The notes under the pieces: model-generated
Told to the model about the DNA's origin: nothing
Seen by the model: the letters and a program-made list of their open reading frames with translations, nothing else
Database searches by the model: none
Shown here: positions 17,635 to 26,896 of the stretch, in pieces
How positions within the stretch are numbered: position 1 is the stretch's first letter
Layout of the letters: every line of letters begins with the position of its first letter
Assembly (NCBI GenBank): GCA_021737275.1
Contig: JAIPEE010000005.1
Span: 79,988-143,987 of the forward strand
DNA length: 64,000 bases
Reading direction: 5' to 3'
Source of the DNA: Desulfobacterales bacterium
Lineage (GTDB): Bacteria > Desulfobacterota > Desulfobacteria > Desulfobacterales > JAIPEE01
Position numbers and translations under genes: made by a program

Positions 17635-18015
17635 TCAATTAAAAATTTTCTCAAGTTTTTCTGTGATTGCTTCTGCAGTAAACGGTTTAACAACATAATT
17701 GGAAACACCGGCCTGAACAGCCTCAATAACATTCTGTTTCTGGGCTTCCGCTGTAACCATCAAAAACGGCAGGCCTTTAAGGTCTTCATCTGAACGAACT
17801 TTTTTCAGGAGATCAAGGCCGGTCATCTTGGGCATGTTCCAGTCAGAAATAATCATGTCAAACTGACCTTTTTTCAGCTCTTCATATGCCGTTGTTCCAT
17901 CATCGGCTTCAGTTATATTTGAAAAACCGATCTGTTTTAAAATATTTTTCATGATTCGACGCATTGTGGCAAAGTCGTCTACAATCAATATTTTCATGGA
18001 CATATCCATAGCCAT
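17635..18015 (-). CDS. cheY: Chemotaxis response regulator CheY
   Basis: A 126-residue single receiver domain with every CheY landmark: acidic pair in ILIVDDFATMRR, phosphorylated Asp58 in FDMIISDWNMPKMTG, Thr in LMVTAEA, aromatic YVVKPF with the conserved Lys. CheY-phosphate binds the motor switch (FliM) and changes rotation. Its closest visible relatives in sequence are flagellar CheY proteins of the WNMP type. It lies about 100 bases after cheX, probably in the same transcript, and is closed by a terminator. The kinase CheA is not in the window. Confidence 0.93.
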   Translation of the reverse strand: MAMDMSMKILIVDDFATMRRIMKNILKQIGFSNITEADDGTTAYEELKKGQFDMIISDWNMPKMTGLDLLKKVRSDEDLKGLPFLMVTAEAQKQNVIEAVQAGVSNYVVKPFTAEAITEKLEKIFN

Positions 18016-18120
18016 ACTGTATCCTCCCGTAAATAGGTTGTACCTTTGTTCATCATTATTTCATTTTATCAGGCTGACATCCTAAATCGCCTGCTGATGT
18101 TCACCATCCCGGTCCCGTTA

Positions 18121-18591
18121 TCAGGACTGTTTTTCGAGACAGACTTCAATAAGAAAATTACCCTCCTCAATGGAAAAGGGAATTGCAATCTGTGGTCCTT
18201 TGGTTATATGGGCAATACAGTGGTTTTTTCCGGTAATAACAGATGGAATAGCCGCCTCAAAAACTTTGCCGATACTTTCAAGCTCTCTCCTGGCCTGTCC
18301 GGAAATCATGTTTGTCAATTCTCCAACGGCATCTGCCACTTCGCTGTCAAGCTCTTTCATCTCCTCACCAAACATATTGGATACAATTTTGAGGATACTA
18401 CCCTCTTCAAATGTTACATAAATTGTGCCATTGGCTTCACCTGTAACACCGATAACGCCTGTGACATCACCTCTTGCGACATTATCTTTTTTTAAAAAAG
18501 GTTTGCCTGCTTTTGTTGATTTTACAAAGGCCATGGTTTCGAGCACATTCATTGTAGCCTTTATAAAAGGGTTTATCATTTCAGCATCCAT
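18121..18591 (-). CDS. cheX: CheX-type CheY-phosphate phosphatase
   Basis: A 156-residue protein, taking the ATG at 18591 (MDAEMINPFIKATMNVLETM), which has a GGAGG site 8 bases upstream; a longer frame to 18627 lacks one. The CheC/CheX/FliY phosphatase signature is visible as LDSEVADAVGELTNMISGQA, where the conserved Glu and Asn act on the phospho-Asp of CheY. Two-layer fold segments GVIGVTGEANGTIYVTFEE match CheX. It removes phosphate from CheY and so resets the motor signal. The adjacent cheY gene downstream is the obvious partner. Confidence 0.88.
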   Translation of the reverse strand: MDAEMINPFIKATMNVLETMAFVKSTKAGKPFLKKDNVARGDVTGVIGVTGEANGTIYVTFEEGSILKIVSNMFGEEMKELDSEVADAVGELTNMISGQARRELESIGKVFEAAIPSVITGKNHCIAHITKGPQIAIPFSIEEGNFLIEVCLEKQS

Positions 18592-18664
18592 TACAAGTCC
18601 TCCATCGTAAAGCAGGTTCAGCACCATTTATCCGCAGGAACCCGGAATCGTTATTATCTAAAAA

Positions 18665-19018
18665 TTAGTAAACACTGTCACAATCTTCTGTGTTATATCT
18701 TACAATATTTTTCAGGTGGCTATAGCTGTCCAGATCCATTGAATGGAACGTAATTGCAATTCCGGACTCATCAGACCGAACCACACTGCCTTTCATTTCA
18801 AGTGCAATCCGCTTTGTTACACCTGAAAGCAAAACTTCAATATCACACTTTGTTCCCTCAACAAGATCTTCATCCATTAAAATAAGAATACCGTTTATAC
18901 TAAGATCCTTTGAGCTTCCCTTAACATTATATTCTGAGTCTTCTGTTTTAATAACAACATCCGTATCAAAACAAACTCTTACTTTCTGTCTTCTATTATC
19001 ACTTGTTAAACCAGACAT
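18665..19018 (-). CDS. PilZ-domain protein (short)
   Basis: A 117-residue protein, starting at the ATG at 19018 (MSGLTSDNRRQ), which follows a TTTGGAGGT ribosome site; the five extra upstream codons lack support. It is essentially one PilZ domain: RRQKVRVCF corresponds to the RxxxR half of the c-di-GMP site and SKDLSINGILI to the D/NxSxxG half. The likely role is sensing cyclic di-GMP, and next to cheX/cheY it probably adjusts motor behaviour. The first motif is RRQKVR rather than the textbook RRxxxR spacing but still fits. Ligand binding has not been shown. Confidence 0.78.
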   Translation of the reverse strand: MSGLTSDNRRQKVRVCFDTDVVIKTEDSEYNVKGSSKDLSINGILILMDEDLVEGTKCDIEVLLSGVTKRIALEMKGSVVRSDESGIAITFHSMDLDSYSHLKNIVRYNTEDCDSVY

Positions 19019-19146
19019 ATTCGGTACCTCCAAACCGGTTCAGGATCATTACCGGATTTCTTGAAGGATTAAATAGTTTTTATGATTTTGAAACAGATAC
19101 ATAGTCATCTTGTTTATGAAAGCACCGTCAATTTTGCAAGATTAAT

Positions 19147-19713
19147 TTATTCGCTGGCCCTGGCAAATCGAATTGCCTTTCGCTGCTGGCTAAAGGAGTA
19201 GGCAATAAGCCATTCCCGCTCTTCCTCGGTTAAATCAATAAACCTGACACCCAAATCAAAGGCCGGTTTACCAATATCTTCACAAGGAACAATACGAACG
19301 ACTTCACCGTAAAGGTTTAACTTTCCCATTAATATGCCTGGTATTTTTAAAGCGATTGAGAGGAACCGGCCCTCTTCAACCTTCTCACTGACAATAAGGC
19401 CCATACCGGAACCACTGACATCCAATGCCTGGATAACATTCAGATAAACACCATCAGTCTCTTTTTTCTCAAGTAAATTAATGATTTTATCCAGCTTGTT
19501 GTCAATCTCCATCAAAAATTCCATTTGATGGGAACTGAACAGGCCTGATGTCTGTCGTCCTTCAAAATCTTCCTCAACAAAGGGGCTGAGCAAGATAGAC
19601 TTTGTGCCGCGCAGATGATCAATCTCTTCCCGATCAACAACCTTCACCTTGACCTGAGCCGGACTTAAAGCCCTGACAAACTTTCTTTTTTCATCTCCGG
19701 TTTTATCAGCCAT
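19147..19713 (-). CDS. PilZ-domain protein with coiled-coil insert
   Basis: A 188-residue protein. The N-terminus EKRKFVRALSPAQVKVKVV resembles the arginine end of a PilZ domain but it continues into an inserted helix (about residues 62-88, MEFLMEIDNKLDKIINLLEK) before the main beta-barrel with ALDVSGSGMGLIVSEKVEEG and the end FDLGVRFIDLTEEEREWLIAY. The D-x-S-x-x-G motif is present as DVSGSG. This arrangement is common among uncharacterised deltaproteobacterial PilZ proteins near flagellar genes. A c-di-GMP effector role is inferred. Confidence 0.72.
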   Translation of the reverse strand: MADKTGDEKRKFVRALSPAQVKVKVVDREEIDHLRGTKSILLSPFVEEDFEGRQTSGLFSSHQMEFLMEIDNKLDKIINLLEKKETDGVYLNVIQALDVSGSGMGLIVSEKVEEGRFLSIALKIPGILMGKLNLYGEVVRIVPCEDIGKPAFDLGVRFIDLTEEEREWLIAYSFSQQRKAIRFARASE

Positions 19714-19943
19714 AATAATATATTCAACGCTATCCGGTAAAAAGTTATATATCTGGTCCCATCAAATACAACATATATTCAGCCGGTATAAAACAACATT
19801 GGGACCTGCTGCATCATCAATCATAAAAATAGATTTGAAAATTATGCATTGGGCATATTGAGCGTAATCATTTAAATTCCATACAACAACTCATATGTAA
19901 AAGCAAACTGCAAAACGGCTATACTGCCGGACGGCAACAGAGA

Positions 19944-21497
19944 TTACACCCCGGAATTATCGAATATTATTTCACCATTATCAAAAAGTGCCAAAAATGC
20001 ATCAACAGCATCAGGGTCAAACTGGGTACCCTTTCCATTATTTATATTCTTTAATATCAAATGCTTATCTAATCTTTTGCGGTAAGCGCGGTCTGAGTCC
20101 ATCGCATCAAAGGCATCCGCCACAGAAAGTATCCGTGCCAGAAGAGGAATTTCTTCTCCCTTAAGGCCTTTCGGATAACCATTTCCACCATATTGTTCAT
20201 GGTGACAACGTATTATCTTCTTTTCCCGATTCCATAATCCAAGTTTTCCGATAATACTCGCACCGATTTCGGGATGGGTTTTGATTATGGCAAATTCATC
20301 ATCTGTGAGTGATTCGGGCTTTAATAAAATATCATCCGGTATCCCGATTTTGCCGATATCATGAAGATAACCGGCAAAATTAAGTACATCCAGATCCTCT
20401 TTACTGCACCCCATCTTTTTACCAAGTTGTATCGCAACCTCCGTTACCCGCTTTGAGTGCTGTTTGGTATAGGTATCCTTGGCTTCAATGGCTGAGACAA
20501 ACGCATAAAGGGTGGAAAACAAGTTTTCATAGATATTTTCATAAAGGGCCAGATTTTCAATGGCAAAGGCCGCCTTATTTGTCATAAAAGAGAGATAGTA
20601 GAGATCTTTTTCTGTAAACCGCCGTTTCCCATATTTAACGGATGCGGTCAATACACCGAATACCTTCTCCCGGATTTTCAGCGGTACGATCATATAGGAA
20701 CGTTCGCTTGAGGGCAGTCTTCCGGTACCATTGTTGCTGGAAACCAATAGCGGCACCACATCAGAAGCAACTTCCAAAACAAGTTTTTGAAGTGCTTCAA
20801 GACGCTCTGAAGAACGGCCGGATTTTTGACTGAGCTGATCGTGATATTCACCGGAAAAAGAGTGAACCACTTCAAAAGGGTCTTTGACCGCATCATTTAT
20901 AATGTAAAAAATGGCTTCATCTGCATGTGCAAGTTCTACTGAAAGATCAACCACCCGTTTGAATACATCAACACTGTTTGATACAGACGAAAAGTCACCC
21001 ATAATTTTGTTCAGAATATTGAGTTCATCCACTTTATAAAGCAGCTCATTGTTCAGTTTTTCCAGTTTTTCCTTGGCCTCAACATCTTTTTTAAGAAACA
21101 GGTTCTCTACAAAAAGATTTCTTTCACGCAGTACACGGGTGAGACAAATCTCCATCTGGTTTAAATTGACAGGCTTTATAAGAAAATCAACAACACCATT
21201 TTTAAGGGTCCGCAGTGTATTATCAAGGGAGGGAAATCCTGTCATAATAATAACAGGAAGCGTATTGTCATAAACCCTGAGATATTCTGCCAGCTCAAGG
21301 CCATCCATTTCCGGCATGTTAATATCAGTAAAACAGCAGTCGATTCTGTTCTGTTTGATAACTTCAATTGCCTCTTTGCCGTGAGAGGCAGTCAGGACAT
21401 TGAAGCCTTTAAGCTCAAAATACTCGCTGACGATGTCCAGAATACTCTCCTCATCATCAACAACAAGTATTTTACCTACGTTATCTTCAAGATTCAT
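19944..21497 (-). CDS. Response regulator with GAF-like and HD-GYP domains (putative c-di-GMP phosphodiesterase)
   Basis: A 517-residue protein from the ATG at 21497 (MNLEDNVGKILVVDDEE); twelve earlier codons in the same frame look nonconserved. It has a receiver (about 1-120, phosphorylatable Asp58 in CCFTDINMPEMDG), a helical linker, a GAF-like domain (about 165-305) and an HD-GYP domain (about 325-500). The HD-GYP catalytic residues are visible: HDIGKIGIPDDILLKP, then IKTHPEIG, IIRCHHEQYGGNGYPKGLKG and SVADAFDAM. Such enzymes hydrolyse cyclic di-GMP, so phosphorylation by an unknown kinase would lower c-di-GMP and favour swimming. It is transcribed away from the GspF-type gene. Confidence 0.88.
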   Translation of the reverse strand: MNLEDNVGKILVVDDEESILDIVSEYFELKGFNVLTASHGKEAIEVIKQNRIDCCFTDINMPEMDGLELAEYLRVYDNTLPVIIMTGFPSLDNTLRTLKNGVVDFLIKPVNLNQMEICLTRVLRERNLFVENLFLKKDVEAKEKLEKLNNELLYKVDELNILNKIMGDFSSVSNSVDVFKRVVDLSVELAHADEAIFYIINDAVKDPFEVVHSFSGEYHDQLSQKSGRSSERLEALQKLVLEVASDVVPLLVSSNNGTGRLPSSERSYMIVPLKIREKVFGVLTASVKYGKRRFTEKDLYYLSFMTNKAAFAIENLALYENIYENLFSTLYAFVSAIEAKDTYTKQHSKRVTEVAIQLGKKMGCSKEDLDVLNFAGYLHDIGKIGIPDDILLKPESLTDDEFAIIKTHPEIGASIIGKLGLWNREKKIIRCHHEQYGGNGYPKGLKGEEIPLLARILSVADAFDAMDSDRAYRKRLDKHLILKNINNGKGTQFDPDAVDAFLALFDNGEIIFDNSGV

Positions 21498-21696
21498 GTA
21501 TAAACATTCCAAAAAAAAGTGATTCTTAAACAATTATCACAGGTAAAAAATTATATTATCACATTTTATATAAAAAATATACCATATTGTATTTTCGATA
21601 TTAAATCATCCGATAATGTACGGTATACTTAACAATGACGGAAACTTAACATAAATAAGTCTTGAAGTTTTCACAAACGTTTTCTATCATAGTCTA

Positions 21697-22920
21697 ATGC
21701 CCGTATTTGAATACAAAGCGTTCGATATTAATGGGAAAACAGTGCCCGGCATCATTGAGGCCGACAACCCGGTTACCGCCCGGCAGAAGCTCCGTACACA
21801 AAAAATTTATCCGGTATCGGTAAATGAAGCATATGGGTCCCGCACCAAAAAAAATTTGCGGACATATGTATCACGGCCATTTTCACGGGTCAGGCCTGAT
21901 GATATTACAATTATGACAAGACAGCTGTCCACCCTTGTGGGGGCCGGTTTTCCGCTGGTTTCTGCTTTTGATGCGTTAATTCCTCAGACCGGTTCCGATC
22001 AGTTAAAAAAGAGTCTTGCCAAAATAAAGGATTCCATTGTTGAAGGAAAGAGTTTTGCCAATGCTCTCTCCCTGTATCCCGGACTTTTCCCGTCATTTTA
22101 TATAAATATGGTTCAGGCCGGTGAAACGTCCGGTACCCTTGAGATTGTTCTGGATCACCTGGCCGTCATTACCGAAAAACAGCAGGATCTCAAAAACAGA
22201 ATCAAAGCCGCACTGACCTATCCGATATTTATGGCACTGTTATGTTCCGGCGTTCTTTTTTTTCTGCTAACCTATATTGTACCCACGATTGTTGGAATTT
22301 TTACCGATATGGACCAGGTGCTGCCCGCACCAACCCTTCTGCTGGTCGGATTTAGCAGTTTCATAAAGTCTTACTGGTGGGCACTTCTTGTCTTTTTAGG
22401 AATCCTGTTAACAGCGATCGGTTATTTTAAGAAGACAGAAACAGGACAACGTTTTATCCACAAAAGCATGTTCACACTGCCTTTCCTGGGACCGCTTATC
22501 CGGAAACTTGCCGTAGCAAGGTTTTCAAGAACATTGGGATCTCTGCTTGAAAATGGTGTCTCCATGCTGACCGCTATGGATATTGTAAAAAATATCGTAG
22601 GTAATGTGCTGATTTCCAATGCGGTTGAAAAGGCCTCCGGGGAGGTCGGCAAAGGTCAGGGACTTGGCGTTTCCCTGGATGAAGATAAAGTGTTCCCCGA
22701 TCTTTCCATTCAGATGATACAGGTTGGAGAGCAAAGTGGTGAACTTGAACCCATGCTTTATAAAATTGCTGATGTTTATGAAAAAGAGGCGGCGGCATCC
22801 ATCTTAAAAATGACTTCCATGCTCGAACCTGTTATGATCCTTGTCATGGGCGGCATCGTGCTTTTCATAGTACTTTCTGTCTGTCTGCCCATATTAAACA
22901 TGAACCGGATGTTGATGTAA
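21697..22920 (+). CDS. GspF/PilC-family inner-membrane platform protein
   Basis: A 407-residue protein beginning MPVFEYKAFDINGKTVPGII, the standard GspF/PilC opening, with two T2SSF domains (about 70-195 and 270-395) and three hydrophobic segments (about 172-192, 222-240, 375-400). Motifs include TRQLSTLVGAGFPLVSAFDA and MIQVGEQSGELEPMLYKIAD. These proteins anchor the assembly ATPase of type II secretion or type IV pilus machines. It is an orphan here: no GspE/PilB ATPase, pilin or secretin gene is within the window. No convincing ribosome site precedes the ATG. The DUF3108 gene follows by 22 bases. Confidence 0.9.
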   Translation: MPVFEYKAFDINGKTVPGIIEADNPVTARQKLRTQKIYPVSVNEAYGSRTKKNLRTYVSRPFSRVRPDDITIMTRQLSTLVGAGFPLVSAFDALIPQTGSDQLKKSLAKIKDSIVEGKSFANALSLYPGLFPSFYINMVQAGETSGTLEIVLDHLAVITEKQQDLKNRIKAALTYPIFMALLCSGVLFFLLTYIVPTIVGIFTDMDQVLPAPTLLLVGFSSFIKSYWWALLVFLGILLTAIGYFKKTETGQRFIHKSMFTLPFLGPLIRKLAVARFSRTLGSLLENGVSMLTAMDIVKNIVGNVLISNAVEKASGEVGKGQGLGVSLDEDKVFPDLSIQMIQVGEQSGELEPMLYKIADVYEKEAAASILKMTSMLEPVMILVMGGIVLFIVLSVCLPILNMNRMLM

Positions 22921-22942
22921 TAATAATTTTACCGAACTGACT

Positions 22943-23806
22943 ATGAAAATAAAATCAATGACTGAAAAGTTTTACACAACGCTACTGGTATTTTCATTTC
23001 TGGCTATCATAATCTCGCCTTTACTCATTAAAGATATGGCCATCGCCATAGAAGAGACACCAAAAGAACTACCTTTCAAACCTGCTGAAAAACAGCAGGC
23101 ACCACCATTCAAACCGGGAGAAAAATTGACGTTCCGCCTCAGGTGGGGCTTTATTATTGCCGGTGAAGCATCACTTATGGTTCTGCCAAATAAAAAGATT
23201 AACGATATTGAAGCGTATCATTTTGCGCTTACCGCAAAAACAAATCCATTTGCAGATGTTTTCTATAAGGTAAGAGATCGTATTGATGCCTATGCTGACC
23301 TGAACATGACCCACTCGCTGCTCTATGAGAAAGAACAACGGGAAGGCTCATCCGAAAGAGATATCACTGTTACATTTGACTGGGATAACAGAACAGCCCA
23401 ATACACTAACAGAGAGGATGTCCGGAAACCGATCAAAATAAAAACAGGTACTTTTGATCCGTTTTCCATCTTTTACTATGCCCGATTTCAGGAAATTAAT
23501 GAAAGTATTATCATCACCCGTTCAGTCACGGACGGAAAGAAAAAAGTTATCGGCCAGGCAACCGTTGTCAAAAGAGAAACCATCAACGTGCCTGCCGGGA
23601 CCTTTGACACTTATCTCATCATACCTGAACTAAAAGACATTGGCGGTGTTTTTGAAAAAAGCCCTGATGCGACTATCAAGATCTGGCTTACAGCCGATGA
23701 AAGAAAAATTCCGGTAAAACTTGCCAGTAAAGTTATTGTGGGTAGTTTTGTGGGCGAGCTGGTTTCTTCTGAACAGATGCCGATTGAAACGGAAAAAACA
23801 GAGTAA
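22943..23806 (+). CDS. DUF3108-domain protein, probably periplasmic
   Basis: A 287-residue protein with an N-terminal hydrophobic signal segment (about residues 12-32). The mature part is a DUF3108 domain: FKPGEKLTFRLRWGFIIAGE near residue 56 and KTGTFDPFSIFYYARF about residue 180, followed by a VPAGTFDTYLIIPE strand. Members are periplasmic beta-rich proteins of unknown function, often near lipoprotein or secretion genes. A short duplication, PFKPAEK then PFKPGEK, lies just before the domain. Distance of 22 bases to the GspF-type gene suggests one transcript. No terminator is obvious after the stop. Confidence 0.8.
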   Translation: MKIKSMTEKFYTTLLVFSFLAIIISPLLIKDMAIAIEETPKELPFKPAEKQQAPPFKPGEKLTFRLRWGFIIAGEASLMVLPNKKINDIEAYHFALTAKTNPFADVFYKVRDRIDAYADLNMTHSLLYEKEQREGSSERDITVTFDWDNRTAQYTNREDVRKPIKIKTGTFDPFSIFYYARFQEINESIIITRSVTDGKKKVIGQATVVKRETINVPAGTFDTYLIIPELKDIGGVFEKSPDATIKIWLTADERKIPVKLASKVIVGSFVGELVSSEQMPIETEKTE

Positions 23807-23967
23807 AATATTTTTCCCACACCCGCTCCCGTCACTCGCTTCAGGCACATAGAACGGAAATTCTCCCATTTAATCATATAATAATATTATTTCGAAATAT
23901 CTTCGATAATTATAACAATAATTTTTGAAAAAACCGGAAGATTAGCCCGGCAAACTTCAAAGGGATC

Positions 23968-24002
23968 TTAGGAATATTAGGAATATTAGGAATATTAGGA
24001 AT
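23968..24002. repeat. Short tandem repeat, 9-bp unit
   Basis: Almost four head-to-tail copies of TTAGGAATA. It lies in the 305-base gap between the DUF3108 gene and the tRNA-Asp terminator. Otherwise the gap (23807-24071) shows nothing I can assign. Confidence 0.85.
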
Positions 24003-24071
24003 CATTAGCTAAGGGCATCCCTAAGTTGCCTGGAGGTTGGAAATAAGGTTGGATTTTTATATTTTAAAATT

Positions 24072-24105
24072 AAAAAAGGGATTTAGAATTTCTCCTAAAC
24101 CCCTT
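24072..24105 (-). terminator. Terminator of the tRNA-Val/tRNA-Asp transcript
   Basis: In minus-strand sequence AAGGGGTTTAG pairs with CTAAATCCCTT around GAGAAATT, followed by TTTT. It begins a few bases after the CCA end of tRNA-Asp. Confidence 0.8.
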
Positions 24106-24112
24106 ATATTCG

Positions 24113-24191
24113 TGGCGGGAGCGACGAGACTTGAACTCGCGACCTCCGGCTTGACAGGCCGGCGTTCTAACCAAAACTGAACTACGCCCCC
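24113..24191 (-). tRNA. tRNA-Asp (anticodon GTC)
   Basis: Cloverleaf readable on the minus strand: acceptor GGGGGCG/CGCTCCC with one G-U pair, anticodon loop CTGTCAA with GTC, T-loop GTTCAAGTC, encoded CCA end. The D-loop is a little long (TTTTGG). Confidence 0.95.
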
Positions 24192-24212
24192 TAATGTACC
24201 GACGAGAAAGTT

Positions 24213-24288
24213 TGGTAGGCGGAACAGGGCTTGAACCTGTGACCCTCGGCTTGTAAGGCCGATGCTCTCCCAACTGAGCTACCCGCCC
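24213..24288 (-). tRNA. tRNA-Val (anticodon TAC)
   Basis: Minus-strand cloverleaf with acceptor GGGCGGG/TCCGCCT (two G-U pairs), D-loop AGTTGGGAGAGC, anticodon loop CTTACAA with TAC, T-loop GGTTCAAGCC and encoded CCA. It lies 21 bases upstream of tRNA-Asp, same transcript. Confidence 0.95.
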
Positions 24289-24412
24289 GCGTCGGTTGTC
24301 TTCATTTGTCGTGAAGATTGGCTTTACTAACAGGTAAAGCGTTCTGTTGTCAAGCAAAAATACTTAAAAATATATATTTTTTAATGGTCTCAAAAAGCCT
24401 TTATTATTAACT

Positions 24413-26851
24413 TTAAACCAGCGGCACCTGTGGATGTTCTGCATTGCCGGACATTACCCCTATATGCGGCATATCATCTCTTTTAAACAGCGTGTCGCCC
24501 TCTTCCATGATAAGTGCATGGGCAAGAACCTCATCAATATGCTCTACTGGGATGATCTCAACCTGCTTCAGGATAACGGATGGTATATCTCTCAGATCCT
24601 TTTCGTTATCTTTGGGGATAATGATCTTTTTGATACCGCCCCGATGAGCAGCAAGCGCCTTCTCCTTCAGACCGCCAATTGGCAGAACCCGCCCGCGCAG
24701 GGTAATTTCACCGGTCATGGCAACATCTCGATGAACAGGTCTTTTGGTCAGGGTTGAAACCAGCGATGTACACATGGCAACACCTGCTGATGGGCCATCT
24801 TTTGGAATGGCACCTTCCGGAACATGAATATGGATATCAAATTTCCTGTAAAACTTCTGATCAATCATCAGGGAATCAGAACGAGACCTTACATAGCTCA
24901 ATGCCGCCTGAGCAGATTCTTTCATAACATCACCCAGTTTCCCGGTGACAGTGAGCGCCCCCTTACCCGGCATCAGTAGCGTTTCGATGCAAAGCAGCTC
25001 ACCACCAACCTGGGTCCAGGCAAGACCGGTTACCATACCAATCTTGTCTTCATCTTCAAGCTGGCTCTGTCTGAATCTGGGGGGACCCAGATATTTCTGA
25101 ACTGATGTTGTTGAAATGTCAGCCCCTTTTTTCTCTTTATCCTTCACAATCTCTTTTGCGATCTTTCGACAAACAGCTGAAATTTCACGCTCAAGGTTAC
25201 GCACACCGGCCTCACGCGTATAACGCTGGATAACCATTAACAGTGCATTTTTTGAAAAGTTTACCTTATACCCTTCAAGACCATTTTGTTTGATCTGTTT
25301 TGGTACAAGAAAATCTGTTGCGATTCTGTATTTCTCATATTCCGTATAACCGGACAGCCGAATAATTTCCATCCTGTCCTGAAGTGGCAGGGGGATTTCA
25401 GGCAATGTGTTTGCCGTTGTGATAAACAGAATATCCGACAGATCATAGTCCACATCAAGGTAATGATCATTAAAGCTGTAATTCTGTTCCGGGTCCAGAA
25501 CCTCCAGAAGGGCTGCTGATGGATCACCCCTGAAATCCATGCTCATCTTATCGACTTCATCGAGACAGAATACAGGATTGTTTACACCTGCCTTTTTGAG
25601 TGATTGGATAACTTTTCCAGGCATCGCACCGATATAGGTTCTTCTGTGCCCCCTGATTTCAGCTTCATCACGGACTCCGCCAAGAGAAAGTCGGATGAAC
25701 TCTCTACCGGTTGCCCGTGCAACAGACTTTGCAAGGGAAGTCTTACCGACACCCGGAGGACCCACAAGACATAAGATCGGACCCCGAACCTTTTTGACCA
25801 GCGCTTGTACTGCAAGATATTCAACAATACGTTCCTTGGGCTTTTTAAGGCCGTAATGGTCTTCATCCAAAATATTTTCAGCCTGATCAAGATCATCATG
25901 GATATCACTGTTTTCGAACCAGGGCAGGCAAAGCATCCAGTCAATATAGTTTCTGACGACAGTTGCTTCAGCAGACATGGGCGACATCATTTTAAGCTTC
26001 TTGAGCTCCTGTATCGCCTTTTCTGTGGCCTCCTTGGACATCTTTTTGTTTTCGATGCGCTGTTCAAGTTCCTGAATCTCGTCGACACCGCTATCTTCGG
26101 ACCCCATCTCTTTTTTAATGGCCTGGATCTGCTCATTGAGATAGTAGTTCCGCTGGGTCTTCTCCATCTGCTCCTTGACGCGACCCTTTATCCGCTGGTC
26201 CATCTTGAAAATATCCATTTCAACCTTAATCAGGCTGAGGAGCATGGAGAGACGATCTTCCACCTTTATGGTTTCCAGAAGTTTCTGTTTGTCTTCCAGT
26301 TTGAAGGAAAAATGCGTTGCAACCGTATCGGCCAGAAGCGATGCATTCGAAATGGAAGAAACGTTTCTGGTCAGATCTTTTGAAATGCTCTTATTCAGGG
26401 TGGCATACTCTTCAAAGCTTTGAACAATAGCCCTTGTCAGGGCCTCACACTCTACGGTGGAGACAGGCGGTTCAACAACAGCATCAACTTCCACCTGAAA
26501 AAAATCACCACTCTGCAGATAGCGGCTAATGGTAGCACGCTGCTTCCCTTCGACCAGCGCCTTTACCGTACCGTCAGGAAGCCTGAGTAACTGGAGTACG
26601 GTACCGATGGTACCCATTTCATTGATATCATCTTTCTCAGGTATATCAACCGATGCATTTTTCTGGGCGGAAAGAAAAATATTCTTGTCCTTGTTCATGG
26701 CCTCGGACAGGGCATTAACGGATTTGGCTCGCCCTACAAAAAGTGGCGCAACCATTTCAGGAAAAACAACTATGTCTCGTAATGGTAATAGTGGGAGTAT
26801 CAAATCAGATCCTTTTGCGCTGTTACTATCTTTTTGGGAAATATCATTCAT
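24413..26851 (-). CDS. lon: ATP-dependent Lon protease
   Basis: An 812-residue protein with the full LonA layout: N-terminal substrate domain starting LILPLLPLRDIVVFPEMVAP, AAA+ domain with Walker A GPPGVGKTSLAKS and the Lon-specific SLGGVRDEAEIRGHRRTYIG, and a C-terminal serine protease domain with the catalytic Ser in PKDGPSAGVAMCT and Lys in GGLKEKALAAHRGG. It degrades damaged and short-lived regulatory proteins in the cytosol. It follows clpX by 45 bases in the tig-clpP-clpX-lon order typical of the group. The C-terminus is extended by about 25 residues beyond the conserved core. Confidence 0.98.
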   Translation of the reverse strand: MNDISQKDSNSAKGSDLILPLLPLRDIVVFPEMVAPLFVGRAKSVNALSEAMNKDKNIFLSAQKNASVDIPEKDDINEMGTIGTVLQLLRLPDGTVKALVEGKQRATISRYLQSGDFFQVEVDAVVEPPVSTVECEALTRAIVQSFEEYATLNKSISKDLTRNVSSISNASLLADTVATHFSFKLEDKQKLLETIKVEDRLSMLLSLIKVEMDIFKMDQRIKGRVKEQMEKTQRNYYLNEQIQAIKKEMGSEDSGVDEIQELEQRIENKKMSKEATEKAIQELKKLKMMSPMSAEATVVRNYIDWMLCLPWFENSDIHDDLDQAENILDEDHYGLKKPKERIVEYLAVQALVKKVRGPILCLVGPPGVGKTSLAKSVARATGREFIRLSLGGVRDEAEIRGHRRTYIGAMPGKVIQSLKKAGVNNPVFCLDEVDKMSMDFRGDPSAALLEVLDPEQNYSFNDHYLDVDYDLSDILFITTANTLPEIPLPLQDRMEIIRLSGYTEYEKYRIATDFLVPKQIKQNGLEGYKVNFSKNALLMVIQRYTREAGVRNLEREISAVCRKIAKEIVKDKEKKGADISTTSVQKYLGPPRFRQSQLEDEDKIGMVTGLAWTQVGGELLCIETLLMPGKGALTVTGKLGDVMKESAQAALSYVRSRSDSLMIDQKFYRKFDIHIHVPEGAIPKDGPSAGVAMCTSLVSTLTKRPVHRDVAMTGEITLRGRVLPIGGLKEKALAAHRGGIKKIIIPKDNEKDLRDIPSVILKQVEIIPVEHIDEVLAHALIMEEGDTLFKRDDMPHIGVMSGNAEHPQVPLV

Positions 26852-26896
26852 TATAAAACTTATTGTCTTTAATACATTGAAAACCGGATACCATCG

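Noticed and set aside
18611..18624. GG-N10-GC match upstream of cheX
   Set aside because: The boxes are far from consensus apart from spacing.
23968..24002. Tandem repeats considered as a CRISPR array
   Set aside because: The unit is 9 bases with no spacers.
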